Below the pieces are notes generated by a model. It saw only the letters and a list, made by a program, of their open reading frames with translations. It was not told where the DNA came from and did not search any database. A stretch of 64,000 bases of DNA from Laccaria trichodermophora. Lineage: Eukaryota; Basidiomycota; Agaricomycetes; Agaricales; Hydnangiaceae. Made by a program: the position numbers and the translations under genes. Position 1 is the first letter of the stretch. Every line of letters starts with the position of its first letter. Location of the stretch: assembly GCA_018417955.1 (NCBI GenBank), contig JACTVC010000006.1, positions 248,001-312,000 on the forward strand, given 5' to 3'. Shown here in pieces: positions 23,802 through 35,929 of this stretch.

Positions 23802-25178
23802 TAAGAATGAGGTTTTTATTGTCCCCCTATGATTCCTGTTACAAATTCTTTTTCTACATGTGTACAAACACACACAGACACTTACATATTCCTAAGACAT
23901 ATCTAGACTATACTGGACAGTTCTAGATATGCATTCCAGTCAGATTTCTTTTCTATGATTCATACTTACTTAGATAGACTCATATGACTCTTTTAGAGTC
24001 ATACAACTTACATAGACTTACTTAGACTTAGTATGATTCATATGACTCATACTTCTGACTTGTATCTTGACTCATACCCTTAGTATATAAGTAGGGTACT
24101 TTCGTTTGTATTCAGTAGCTTGAATCTGGGCAATCAAAGCTTAGTTCAACCCTCAGTCAGACCCTCAGAACTTAGATCACCCTTGAACTCTATAGTCTTT
24201 TGATTTAGAGCCTCTTTGAAATCTTGAAACTGATAAGTCTTCAACATCAAAGACTTAAGAAGAACATTGTCAGTGTACAACTTAGAACAAATACTGAATC
24301 TCTATACAACAGACCTTTGGGCATAGAGTGTTACAGAACCCTATAGTGTCGTTATTAAGGGCATAACAAACTGATAGCAAAAGACTACATCGTCTCAAGA
24401 TAAGAACATAGCAGAATGAACAAACAAACAAACTTGAAGCTTAACATAACTGCCTGTTATTGTAGCAGGTGCTCTGTGAGTATAGAGTTCCAATGATAAG
24501 ATTCACCAACTCTGTGTATCCCAGCAGTCTCTTATCGTCAAGATCAGATAAGCTGATAAAGGTGTGTTGGATCTCTCCTGTACAAGAGATGGTCTACAGG
24601 TGCACTCAAGCAAGGATTGATGTTACAATGGAAATCTGATGCTACAACCCCAGCAACTCTCCAGGAAATCCATGGAAAGTTGAGTGATGGATGTATGGGT
24701 TGGTGCTGGAGCAGTTGCCTAATGACCTAACACTTCTCTTTCCCAAGAGAATGGTCAGTGATTGACTCTAAACAACACTACTTGCCTTAGGTGGGGGAAG
24801 TATGGTAGCATGCCTCTTCCAGAAGCTAAGAGCAGTGGTAGTAAGAGTAAAGAATAGAATGAATGTCACTACTGAGTGTCATGCAAATTACATGAGTGAC
24901 ATGTGACAATGTGACAATATAACAGAAAGAAAGTAAGAAGAAGTTCTGTCAGCAGAAAGTAAGTAGATAGACATATATCAGGAATAAAGGAGTTGAATCC
25001 CTTGTTACAGTTATGCTTGACAACTGTAACAAAAGGTTCAAGCTTATCCCAGAATAGAAGGCATGTCACCTGCCCTCTACCTGAAATAAGACAAACTGGA
25101 CAATGTGCTAAGAGTTATATGTCTTACTGAAGAGTATAATAGCAGAATCAAAGACATTATACACCTCATCAAGGAATA

Positions 25179-25425
25179 CTCTGGATGCAAGCCACAATAA
25201 CTTGAACTGAATTATTGTAAAGAAATTTCAAATAATCTTTCAATAACAATGTCTAAAAAACTGTAAAATTATTGTGATTTTTTTAAAGCAAACAGTAGCA
25301 TTATCCAAAGAAAAATCACAATAATTTTTCAATTTTTTAGACATTGTTACTATAGAATTATTTGAAATTTCTTTACAATTTCTTTACAATAATTTAGTTC
25401 AAGTTATTGTGGCTTGCATCCAGTG
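25179..25425. mobile_element. fold-back MITE in retroelement leader
   Basis: A 247-bp, almost wholly palindromic element. Its left terminus CTCTGGATGCAAGCCACAAT recurs inverted at the right, the arms match over about 100 bp, and TA lies on both sides (25177-25178 and 25426-25427). It is AT-rich and non-coding. Similar text (gaatcaaagacat) flanks both sides, suggesting a small local duplication in the host retroelement. Confidence 0.8.
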
Positions 25426-25508
25426 TATATATAACGAAAGAATCAAAGACATCATCAAATTACTAAATGAAGAAGGTGCATCAGACATGCCTTCTACCTG
25501 AAGAAACC

Positions 25509-26990
25509 ATGGCTTCACAAGGAGAGTCAAGTCGTTGGAGATACAGAGCACCAGAGAACTCAGATTCGGAACCCAAACCCAGAACCGACACCTTCACATC
25601 AGGTGAAGAACAGTATGAAAGCGCAGAAGAGGGTAACAGTCCCCCTGCATCACAAACACCAGTATCAGGAACATCGAACCTGTATTGACCACAGGCAGAT
25701 TTAGATGAATCACAGGATTAAGACCAGCGGTACAGTCATCCACCTGCTAATGATACACCCAAAATGAGAAATTGGCTTCAACGGATTTGAGCACAACCTT
25801 TCTCTACAAAAACTACACGAAAATCTCAGATAAATGCCCTTCTATGACCATACCAAATTTCAGAATGTTTGACCCACATTTCACAGAGAAAATATGAGAT
25901 TATGGGTGTATCATTGAGGGGTGTGACTGTATTTGGCTATTCCTGAGAAACAGTCCATTTTGTAAACTCCACAGCTTTTCCAATTCTGCCTCAATTGCAT
26001 CCAAATTATGTATGGTGGTAGATATGAGTTTTTACTACTTGTTACAACTTGTTTCATAAAAATCGGTATAGTATTGAGTGAGATATCTGCTAGTCAAAAG
26101 TGTATCAAATGGGGGTGGTGTATCATTAAGGGGTGGATGACTGTATCTCCATTCAGCAGAAGGAATACACCAAGAGGATCACTTTCAATCACCAGAACTT
26201 CCAGCAGTAGTGCACAACCATTACTTGCACCAGTTATTTCGACACCCACATTTTCACCAATAGATTTAACCAGACTAGGTATCACACCTACCAATGAAAC
26301 AACTCAGATAACAGAACAGTTCAATGCACAGGCATTGAACCCATACCCAGAGTCACCAGTTATGCCTGAGGCTCCCAGACAAAGTGACACACCAATAGAA
26401 CCAGAACAATCAGTAGAACCCAAGAACCTGACAATACCACAGATGTTAGAAGTACCGACACAAACTGCAAAAGGTGAGAAAGCCCAAATGCCTAAAGATT
26501 TTGATGGAACCAAAGGCAAGTATAAGACATGGCTCAATCTTCTTGAAGATTATCTTGACACCTACAATGACCTATTTCCTGATGACACACGAAAAATCAA
26601 GTTCGCACTTGTTTACATGGCATCAGGAAGAGCTGCACAATGGGCAGAACACTTCAGAGATGAGAAAACTACAGAAGTAGAAGGAGTTAGAACATTTGCA
26701 CCCAACAAAACCTGGGCAGAATTTGTCAAATTACTAAATCACAATTTCAATCTAAGACGAACCAAAGACAAAGCTAGAACAGACCTAGCTGTACTCAAGA
26801 TGAAACCAGGAAATCTTGAACAGTACATCATCAACTTCGAATCACTTGCTAGTTGAGGAGGATACATTACAACAGGAACAGACAATCCCTGCCTTCCGGA
26901 AGTGTTCCTAGATGGACTTTTTCCAAGACTACAAGAAAAGATTGAAGATCAGAAAGAACCACCCGAAACCTTAAAGGGTATTATGGAAGA
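25509..26990 (+). pseudogene. retroelement Gag, broken
   Basis: It starts MASQGESSRWRYRAPENSD, an acidic Ser/Pro-rich head, and is stopped by a TGA at 25686 and a TAA at 25719. After a MITE it resumes with a Pro/Thr-rich linker. The capsid-like core then reads MPKDFDGTKGKYKTWL, IKFALVYMASGRAAQWAEHF and NHNFNLRRTKDKARTDLAVL, which is typical Ty3-type Gag. A TGA at 26855 interrupts it before the frame runs on to about 26990. The frames either side of the MITE differ by one base. It is not functional. Confidence 0.75.
25733..26143. mobile_element. TA-flanked MITE inside Gag
   Basis: A 411-bp insertion with inverted ends (CAGTCATCCACC at the left, GGTGGATGACTG at the right) and TA duplications. 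A third copy of the terminal motif, in the same orientation as the right end, lies at about 25904-25931 next to another TA. The block could therefore be a 200-bp element with an attached partial copy, or one element with an internal duplication. Confidence 0.7.
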
Positions 26991-27194
26991 TGGACTGGTG
27001 GCTACCACTTTTATCATATAAAAGAGGTAACTGCCTATAGGTCCCTGTGTATCCATCCACACTCTTTATGATAGGGAATCATTACTGTTACCATGTTTTT
27101 TCATTATCATAAAGGCTGCACTTTTTCATTAAGTGTAGGCAAGGTTTTGGGCCTCCCTCATAAGATAGCCTGTGGTTATCATTACCAATTTCAT

Positions 27195-27515
27195 ATCTTT
27201 CCAAAGCCATATCATTGCGATTTTCATTAGTTATCTGGCCAGTAACATTGGATATTTCATTAGCTACATGGGTGATATCATTTTGCAATTTTCAATGGTT
27301 CCTTTGGCAATATCATTGTGATTTTCGTGAATTATCTGGCCAGTATCATTGGAAATTTCATTAGCTGGTTGGGCAATATCATTAGCTACATGGGCAATAT
27401 CATTGTGATTTTCATTAGCTACTTGGGTGATATCATTGTGATTTTCATTAGCTCCTTTGGCAATATCATTGGCAATTTCATTAGCTACTTGGGCAATATT
27501 ATTGGCAATTTTTAG
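27195..27515 (+). repeat. 33-bp minisatellite with an open frame
   Basis: Degenerate tandem copies of about 33 bp built on gcaatatcattgtgatttt followed by cattagctacttgg. Because 33 is divisible by three, one plus-strand frame (from 27318) stays open for 65 codons as a hydrophobic 11-residue repeat (GNIIGNFISYL). There is no other sign of coding, so I treat it as a repeat. Confidence 0.75.
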
Positions 27516-29484
27516 TAATCAGGAGAGTGGTCACATGACCAAACTCCAAAAGGGGTCAAAAAACCAAAGTTGTAGCCCTGCACTGTAGCTTCCCAAATCT
27601 GTTTGAATTATGTTCTGAAGTGCTCCTGTTGTAGAGATATGAGGTAAAGTAATCTCAAAAGTGTTGCTTTTTTTTTTTGTTTTTTTGTGTTTTTCTCCAT
27701 GAAAACAAAACCAAATAACATGATTTCAGTATATTTAGAAAGCTAAAAGAAAGGGCGATGATACGCTTTGCACGGGGATGAACGTGAAAGTGCGAAACAC
27801 GCAAACAAGGATCAAGCGCGTCGGGGGAAAACCCTAAAACACCTAACACTCACTCACACACACACACACACACTATCACAATCTCGGTGCAAGAGTTCGA
27901 GGGCCTTTGGTATTAAGAAATACCACTTTTGTCTTCTTAGGTTTAATTCTCAAGAGTTTTTGTTCAAAATTGGGTTTTTATTATAAGGTGTGGTTTAGAA
28001 TAGTTCAATAGAACAAAGTATATCTTTCTGGGAGCTTGGTTTCTTAAATGCAAAGTTCTTTAATCACAGTTTCTTTTATTAACACAAAACACGACTTTAA
28101 TTGACTTTTTATGACTCCCGTGAGTTTTTATTATGTCACTACGCTCCAAAACCAAGTGTACGAGTACGCTGCCTCGTCTAAAATGATACTGTGTCTTTAA
28201 AACCTCTTATTCAAAGCCTCTAAGTAAGTTGACTCCCAAGCACGCTGGCTTCGTTCACACTGTACTTATCTGACCACGAAGAAATCTCCTTTTAATTGAT
28301 TACAACTGTCCACCTCCTAAGTCTCTACTTGGAGTGCAACTAGCTGGTCAACGGGGGACGATTCCTTTCTTTTTTGACCTGCTAGCGTGCTCCTTATATA
28401 CTCCAGGATCCCCTATCTACGTTTTACATGTGTTTTAATGCGGGATACTTCGGTCCAAATTACAAATATGAATTTTAATGAACATGTGGTATATTTTGTA
28501 GTCTATCTCTGTGAACACTACAGATTTTTGTAGTGTCGCGTCTTTCATTTTCAAACGCATCAGTGTTTGATGCGTACGCGGAGTTAGCCGACGTAGCTAT
28601 TCTTAGCTTGGCATGATCTCGCGTGTTTCTTTCTATGGCCCGGTTTACCGGTTTGACAGATGACATCACAAAATGATTAACGTTTCCTGATGCGTTGATG
28701 CGCACGCGTACGCGTTTACCAATAGTCTTCGGTCTTCCGTCGTTTCCGAGTTTTTAATTAAAATGCCTTGTCTTGGCTCGTCTTTTCATTACAGAGGTCG
28801 GGAGACACTCCGAAGATGTTTTCAAATGTCTTTCTTATGTCAGGGGGTTCTTATTATATTTCATATAATAGAATGTGTCTTTTCTTATGTTTGTACTTGT
28901 GACGTTCAGACGCATCAGTCTTTGATGCGTACGCGGGAACTGCCGTACATGACTTTCTGAATGGCCGTGAGCCACGCTAAGTCTCCGTACGTTTACGGTT
29001 TAGGCGTAATTTAGTCTTCTCAATATTTCAGACATGCCGTTTAGGCGTCTAAGTCGTCTTTTCTGTATTTCTTGTATAAACACGAGTTTTTCACAATAAA
29101 TCCATTATGTGTTTCTAAACCCTTTAGTAGTAATGCAATTCTTCTCCCTGCGTTGGGTGTTTACTCTAGAACCTCTTTGTGCTCTATTTCATGGTAGGTG
29201 AATCTTAGATAGGATCCAAGTATAATGTCACGACGCGTACTGCTGCCAGTTCCAAGGCCTTCGTCCTATTTTCAGATTCCACGCATTTGCATTTTTAATC
29301 AACTGCGCTGGGTATGCGCATTGACTCTTTGTATCATTGCAATTGTACGTAGTGTATTTATTAGAGATGACCTTTAGCGGTAAAATCATTAAAATCGAAT
29401 TTTATACGGGTGAAATGGTTTCATCCGTATCAGCGACAATTATTGTATTGTGGGGAAAATGACCAAAAAAGGAAGGTACATGGC

Positions 29485-29775
29485 CTACTATAAGAGTCAG
29501 ATATAGACTACCAAAAGTCAGACTTAGACTACACAGTTTACTGATACACTATAAAAGACTACAAAAGTCGGACTTAGATTACAAAGTTTGCTGATAGACT
29601 ACAAAAGACTACAAAAGTTGAACTTAGACTACAAAGTTTACTAATACACTACAAAAGACTACCAAATTTACTGATAGACTAGAAAAAAGTCAGACTAAGA
29701 CTACAAAGTTTACTGATAGACTATAAAACACTACAAAAGTTGGACTTAGACTACAAAAGCTTGAATTTAGACTAC
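29485..29775. repeat. degenerate tandem repeat (agactacaaa)
   Basis: Repeated phrases of actacaaaagt, ggacttagactacaaagttt and actgatagactac in direct orientation with a unit of roughly 55-60 bp. They end near a ttagggttaggg. Non-coding. Confidence 0.75.
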
Positions 29776-29883
29776 AAAGTTAGGGTTAGGGTCAAAAGGT
29801 TATCTCGACTACAAAGTTTGTAGTGTCCGCTTTTTCATTAGAAGTTTGTAGTGTGTGCTTTTTCATTAGAAAAGTTTGACACT

Positions 29884-30690
29884 ATGGATATCAACAGATT
29901 AACTTTAGAAGAACAAAACAAATACATGAAGAAAGGGAAATGTTTCCAATGTGGACAGATGGGACACATATCTCATGACCATGCAACTAATCCTGCCCTC
30001 AATTCTGGAAAAGGAATTACTTCCAATTCTGGACAATCCATGACTCCAGTCAAAGGAAAAAGCACCACACAAAAAGTTCATGCTATCATGACTGAGTTGA
30101 AAGGAAAAGACTTAGAAGAAGCAAAGATTGCTTTCTTAGAAACCATAGATGAAAATACAAGTGAACCCAATGACAAATCAGACAATGAAAGAAAGGGTTT
30201 TTAGTAAGGAGGCTAGTAACGATGTCTAGACCTTCTAAAGGACTCTCTATTAAAGCTCTTAGAATTTGAGGTGTACCAGACAACAATTTAAAATTGATGT
30301 GTGTTGACACCAAGATTATTGATGGAAAGAAAATCATCAAAACGAAAGCACTTATTGACAGTGGTGCTCAAGGAGTTTTTATGGATGAATGATTTGTGAA
30401 AGAACACCGACTTCTGCTCTTGAGATTGGATAAAGAAATCCAAGTCTTAAACATAGATGAAAGCCCAAACAAGAATGGGCCTATTAGGTTCTATACCTGA
30501 CTCCTGACAAAAATCAATGGAAAAATCAATTCCACCTGATTTTTAATTTCCAACCTAGGAAAAGAAGACATAATCCTTGGATTACCATGGCTAGATCAAA
30601 TCAACCTGATAATTGATTGGACAAAGAAATCCATCAGAATTGTTTCTGATAGGATAAAATTACCAAGTACATGTGAGGAATACCTTGTAC
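29884..30690 (+). pseudogene. retroelement zinc knuckle and aspartic protease, broken
   Basis: MDINRLTLEEQNKYMKKGKCFQCGQMGH leads into a CCHC-type knuckle whose last ligand reads His instead of Cys. About 400 bp on, ALIDSGAQGVFMDE is the D-S/T-G active site of a retroviral-type aspartic protease, and IILGLPWLDQINLIIDW is the matching C-terminal strand region. TGA codons break the frame at least four times between 30260 and 30535. No polymerase follows. Dead remnant of the element whose Gag lies upstream. Confidence 0.75.
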
Positions 30691-31269
30691 ATCATGCAAC
30701 ACAGCCTTACACATGTATATAGTAATTTACTTTGTTTGTACATAATGCAGGAACCCTATACTAGGGTTCTCAATCTTTTTACTGTCATACTACTATGTCT
30801 GCTGACTGACCTTTGCATCACACAAGCCCATGAGCTTGCCACCTTCATCAACATGTCAAGCCAGCTGAGCATCCTGTCATCTGCTTGTTCACATGGAATA
30901 AGCACTGACACATGGTCAGCCATCCTCATCTTCTCTCCTTGACATCACTCACAAGAAGTCTCCAAACTCAGTTTTACAGTGGTGGGGGCACTGTGGATTT
31001 CACCAAGGTGTAGTGAAGTCCACCAAATGAAGGGAGAGGAGGCCTAAGTCAACAGTCAGGGTGATCATGACAGGTATAGGGATTGAGGGAAGAGGAATGG
31101 GTACACAGGGAGAATTCATGGAAATGGGCAGTCGCTGCTCTACTAGTGATAACTAATCTTATGATAAAAATCAGACATATGCCTGGAGTGTGATATCCTC
31201 AGTGCCTAGAGGTTTATTGAGATGTCTCATTCATTTTGCCTAGCATTGTCATTCATTAAGTTCCCAGTC
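30691..31269. other. non-coding stretch
   Basis: AT-rich and mixed DNA between the retroelement protease and the next minisatellite. Open frames are short and without recognisable domains. Confidence 0.5.
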
Positions 31270-31584
31270 CATTTCATTCAGAATTTTCATTAGGTGGTCT
31301 AGTTTATCTAATTAATATGGTATGATGGATAACTGGGCGATTTCAATAGATATTTCATATGGATGCCTGGGCAATTTCAATAGATATTTCATATCATCCT
31401 CCAGGATATTTCATTGGAATTTTCATATGGATGCCTGGCATTTCAATAAATATTTCATATGGATGCCTGGGCAATTTCAATAGTTCCATCCTCCAGGATA
31501 TTTCATATCTATGGATATCTGTTTCATTTTATTCCCCTGGATATCTCATCGGAAGTTTCATATGGATGCCTGGGCGATTTCAAT
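31270..31584. repeat. minisatellite that received the hAT insertion
   Basis: Degenerate copies of a unit built on gcctgggcaatttcaatag followed by atatttcatatggat. The last unit is cut after gatttcaat by the hAT element, and its continuation (atttcaatagatatttcat) appears at 39426 on the far side. The repeat is thus an internal record of the pre-insertion site. It resembles the 27195-27515 minisatellite in word usage. Confidence 0.8.
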
Positions 31585-31844
31585 TAGGCATTGTCACAGG
31601 TAACCCCCAGGTACTTTCAGCCTTACCTGTACCCCTACCCCTGGAAACCCATACCCTCAACCACAGGTACAGGTTTCTGCGGGTATGGGTACAGGTTCTG
31701 GTGGGTTTGGCAGGTTTGCCTCCATGGGTAGGTATCTCAATCAAGTAGTAATCTCAGAACGTCTTATTCTCGGTCATAAGTCAAACAATAATACCATTTT
31801 GGCATACAAGTGAACTATTAAACACGAAGATATCTATAACTATA

Positions 31845-34800
31845 CTAATCATCGTCATCAACTATGGCATCCCAATCTGCTGCGAGATCCTCCTCAGCAG
31901 CATCAGCTGGAACCTCCACCAACACAGTGACTGCCTTCACATCAGAGTCTTTAACATAGCCCAGCAAACTCCATCCCCCGAGGCACATCAATGCACAAGT
32001 TGACTGGACAGAGAGGCGGCTGCAGACATGGAAAGCAACAGCCATCCCTGACTAAAAACCCGCTCAACATCGACTGACATAGCTAAAGTAGTTGAGTTGT
32101 TAGAATATGCCATCAAGTCAGCTTATGAGACATACAAGGGATAGTTAAATAGTCCAACGCCATACGGTGAAGGCGAGGATATTCAGTTTTTTTCCTGGCC
32201 CACCACTGAATCGGGTCTTTGACACTTTCTACCTTAGTGTTGAGGTACTTGTCGAGCTCATCCTGAAGCTCCGTTTCATCTGGAGCTGCTAATGCAGGTA
32301 GAGTGTTGAACATGTTCTCAGAATTGGAGACGGCAACCTCAGGGGCCTGATATATATAAGTATGATTCTCTACATTACAATAGAAAACATACCATTACAA
32401 GGTCATCATGATCAATGTCCATGAATGCATATGTTCAGTCAAACTCATCGTGTACAAGGGATTTGGCAGTCTTGATCCAGGTGTTGTCCCAACCTGCATT
32501 CTCAAAGTATTTGAGTTTGTGACGAGGGTTAAGGACTATTGTAAACGAAACAAAGGTCAAAACATGAAGTCAAACGAAAGAGAAGATACAACTAACCCAT
32601 CACAATCCGATATATTTCAGAGTAATCGGTCTTGTTGTAGTACTTGTTGAGGATTCGCTTTCCCATTGCCAGAGCAGAACGTATAGCGACAGAGTATTGG
32701 GGGTCCTCTGCTGCAGTTGCTAGATGCTCGTCGATGCGATCCATAGCAGGAATAACCATGCTGATATTTGGTGTGCCACGCGAAAAGAAAAGCATAGCAT
32801 GTTTGAAAACCTGAAAAAATGCCGGTTCAAATGAATTATTGAGATCATTTGGGGTACCTACCTTCAAAGTATCGTGCAATTGCTCTGCCACCTTCCATTC
32901 ATCCAAGTCCAGCTCTAGCTCATGCATTTTCATGTCACAGTCTCCTGTAATAGTGTTGATGGCCAAACGGTAATCCACTGCAAAGAGAAGCATGTCATAA
33001 GTCAAATTCCAGCGAGTTGAAACATGTTGTGGCATCATGTGTTGCCTGAGTCCAAGCCGCTCGAGGGTTGAATTCCATTTGGGAAGGACAATAGTCGTAG
33101 AGTTCTTGATTGTGAAAGCAACTTTGCAAAGCTATGAGTACAAGTGAGTAAATTGTTTATGGTAAAGGCAGGAGACTTACCTTTGCCAACACCAGCCGAA
33201 CAGGTTTCACCTCCTCCTCGAGCTTCTTGATTTCATCCAGGGTCATGCCAGCATGAGTTTCCTCAAGCCCCTCAGCGTTGTCATCCTCAATGTCATCACT
33301 CTCATCCTCAAGCTCGTCACTCTCATCTTTGACGTCAATGGCTAATGCAGCAAGCTCTGCAACACCCTCAGCCAAAAGGTCTTCACCTTTTTTCTGTGAT
33401 TTTGGTGGCTCAAATTGACGAAGTACCCCCTTTGCCACGAGGCTCATGATGTGGAGAAAGCAGCGAACCTGGTTGGCTGCTCCAGGAAAAGCCTTGATTA
33501 GCTTGGGAAGTTCCTCGATCATAGCGTCGTTGTTGGATGCATTGTCACCGGTGATGCTGAGCAGCTAGGGTTTTTGTAAGTTTAGATGTTCTAAAATTTC
33601 CATGAAATCATACCTTATCACTGATTCCGAAATTATTAAGAACATTGGCGAACATGTTTGCCAAGTTCACACCCAAGTGGGACTTGGCAACCTTGACGAG
33701 ATCCAAAAGCATCGACATTGGGGCACTGCCATGCTTGAAATGAACAGTGATTGCCATGTATGCTTTGTGATTGGGGGATGTCCATGCATCGGTAGCAAAG
33801 TTGAGGCATCCATTGTATTCCTACATTGGCATTTCAACCCATTGTTTATCACAAAAGCAAATGACATACCTTTAGCATCTTGGAAATCCTTTGACGACAC
33901 TGAACGAAGACCTTTCTAACATCACAAGAGACTGTTTCCACAGATGGAATGTGGTAGTCAGGACGTCCGGTTTTCATCAATGATCGGAAGCCACGATCAT
34001 TTACAACTTGGAAAGGATGCTTACTCTCAGCGACCCAGCGGACAATTTCGGCGCTGCTTGAGAAGGTAAGAAAACAGTTAGGGGGGAGTGAGTAGAAACT
34101 TACCACACTTCAGTCTTGGTGTGCTGGCGATGACTGTAAGTCACTTGACCCTTACCAATATGTTTGAATGCTGCCGTAATGGATCCATTTGCGTTTTTCA
34201 TCTTCCCCAGCACCTCCCAGGCTGCCCACACATCTTTCATGTTGTCAGCAGCTGCTACAGCCTCTTCTCCCCAGCATTGTTTGGCATGCTTGCGAAGGTT
34301 ACCAGTTGACTTAGCATCAGTGGTGTCAAGGTATTGACGAACGGAGTTACCGCCACAGCTTTTGCAAGGCTGGGCTGCACACTGGAAGCTGTGGACACAG
34401 CAGCCCTTGACGTCCTCAATGACTGGCTCAGGCTTGAAGAAGACATAGATTGGTGAGTTCCAATCTTTAGAAAGTCGTTCTAAGTATGTCTCAGTGATGT
34501 TTCCACTAAATTTAGTGTAAAATCGGACTTACTCAACTCTGCCTCTGCACTCTCCTCAGGCGTCTCTAAGATTTCGACTTCGTCATCCAAATCATTGTCT
34601 TCATTGTCGTCATCATTGAGAGGTGCCAACTCTGGCAAGTCGTCGAACTCCTCATCTGTGGGTGGTTGGTGACTTGCCTGTACCACATGATCAGTAAGTA
34701 ATATTGTCAAAGTCTTTAAGTCCTAAGCTATACCTGGGAGGATCGAGCAGGCACTTTTCCTTTAGCTGAACCAGCAGCCTTAGTTCCAGTCTTCTTCGCT

Positions 34801-35170
34801 GCAGAACTGGTAGCCTATATCACAGAACATGAATATTTAGAAAAAGATTGAGTAAAGTATGGTGACATACTTTGTTTCCATTATCTTTGTCTTCATTGTC
34901 TAAGATGTAAGTTGAATTTGAAGAGAGCGTCCTGCAAGGGCGGTGGTTGTCCTCATCTTCAATTTCCTCAACGGAAGGTTGACAATTTGCCTAAAATCCA
35001 AGCACCATCAGTCAAGAGAAAGAAACAATGAGATGAGACAAGCGTACTGCTTTTTTTGCCTGAAGCTCCAAGCGCACCTTCTTTTTTGCAAGCAAAGGGT
35101 CACCATTTGTCAAAGAACGTTCGGAAGCGGTGCACTTGCGAGGCTGGGTGGGTGCGTTGAAGGAAGACAT
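31845..35170 (-). pseudogene. hAT transposase (BED finger, C-terminal dimerisation domain)
   Basis: A multi-exon minus-strand gene starting MSSFNAPTQPRKC at 35170. Features in order: an acidic linker with EDEDN and DEEFDDLPELAPLNDDD; a BED zinc finger (FQCAAQPCKSCGG … STGNLRKHAKQCWG) at about 34260-34400; DAWTSPNHKAYMAITVHF and LLSITGDNASNND with catalytic-domain acidic residues; VSTRWNLTYDML; a long helical region; and the hAT dimerisation domain (DPIQWWARKKTEYPRLHRMALDYL, then SVDVERVFSQG). Short introns separate the blocks. Near 32028, a single missing base after LLLS shifts the frame, and the expected continuation (CSRLSVQSTCALMCLGGWSL) lies in the neighbouring frame. The rest looks well kept, so loss is recent or the base is an assembly error. 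The product would bind the element's ends in the nucleus and move it. Confidence 0.8.
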
Positions 35171-35690
35171 GTTGGGTATGGGAGAGATGGGAATGGCATA
35201 CATTCTGTCTTTTAAAAGTAAACTTTCAAAGTAAAATTTGAAGTAAAATTTGAAGTAAATTTTCAATGATCGGGGGTCAAAGACGCGCCATGGGTTCTGG
35301 GGTCAGCTTCTGGGCTCGCAGGTCAAAGACACGTCATGTCTTTCCACTCCATGGGTTCTGGGCAGCTTCTATGCTCAAAAATTACAAAAAGTACAAGTCG
35401 TGGGTCATAGACACACCGCGTATCAAGGGATCACAGTTATCAACTATTTAGTGTACATGTAAGTTACTCTGATTTTGTAGGGATGCGTCAATTTCATTTT
35501 TCTATTTTAAGTTACAGTAATTAAGTACAGTTGATGTGTGGGACACAGGCATACTAATATTACAAGCTTACTACATACTATCTACTGCATTTATACAAGC
35601 GTAACTATGGTCTACATAAGGGAGGCATCTATATACGAGGGCGAGGGATGGGGGAGTGGAGAAGAAAAGAAAGGAAAAATGAACAATGCT

Positions 35691-35852
35691 GAAGTGCTAT
35701 ATATGCGAAGAACTTTAGGGCCGCTTTTAGTTGAGGGCAGGCATGGAATGTTGAGGGCAAGTGTTTCTATGCCTGCCCTACGCTTGCCCTCAACATTCCA
35801 TGCCTGCCCTCAACTAAAAGCGGCCCTAAAGTTCTTCGCATATATAGCGCTT
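35691..35852. repeat. 69-bp-arm palindrome between the divergent genes
   Basis: Left arm about 35691-35760, right arm about 35784-35852, nearly perfect inverted copies around a short loop. Each arm contains a TATATA core (gctatatatgcg on the left, cgcatatatagc on the right), and the palindrome lies between the start of the transposase and the start of the Spt5-like gene. It could be a shared promoter, a fold-back insertion or a replication/transposition structure. A differently spelled version occurs at 41075-41169. Confidence 0.85.
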
Positions 35853-35929
35853 CCACCTCTGTCATGCCTCTTTTCCTTCCTTCTCCACTCCTGTAACTTT
35901 CCTCATTGTATGTACAGTAGGGATGCCAT

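Larger units (their letters stand above)
27000..29860. other. 2.9-kb foreign segment splitting the retroelement
   Basis: It separates the end of Gag from the zinc knuckle and is unlike either side. It opens with a minisatellite, then holds AT-rich non-coding DNA with a CA microsatellite near 27850-27872, a T-rich tract near 27667 and repeated gcgtacgcg-type CpG motifs around 28560-28930. It closes with another tandem repeat. No coding gene is visible, and I could not find clean terminal repeats that would name the element. Confidence 0.45.
23838..30690 (+). mobile_element. decayed Ty3-like LTR retroelement, heavily interrupted
   Basis: Gag-like, zinc-knuckle and aspartic-protease remnants occur in the order of a Ty3/gypsy polyprotein but are separated by insertions. 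The region 23840-24400 is non-coding, rich in repeated tagactta/catatgact motifs and contains a TATA-like tatataag near 24084, so it may be the 5' LTR. I could not find a matching 3' LTR, and no reverse transcriptase, RNase H or integrase is visible. The outer limits are therefore approximate. Confidence 0.6.

Noticed and set aside
29778..29792. Telomere-like ttagggttaggg
   Set aside because: Only two units, inside a tandem repeat region; too short to call an interstitial telomere.
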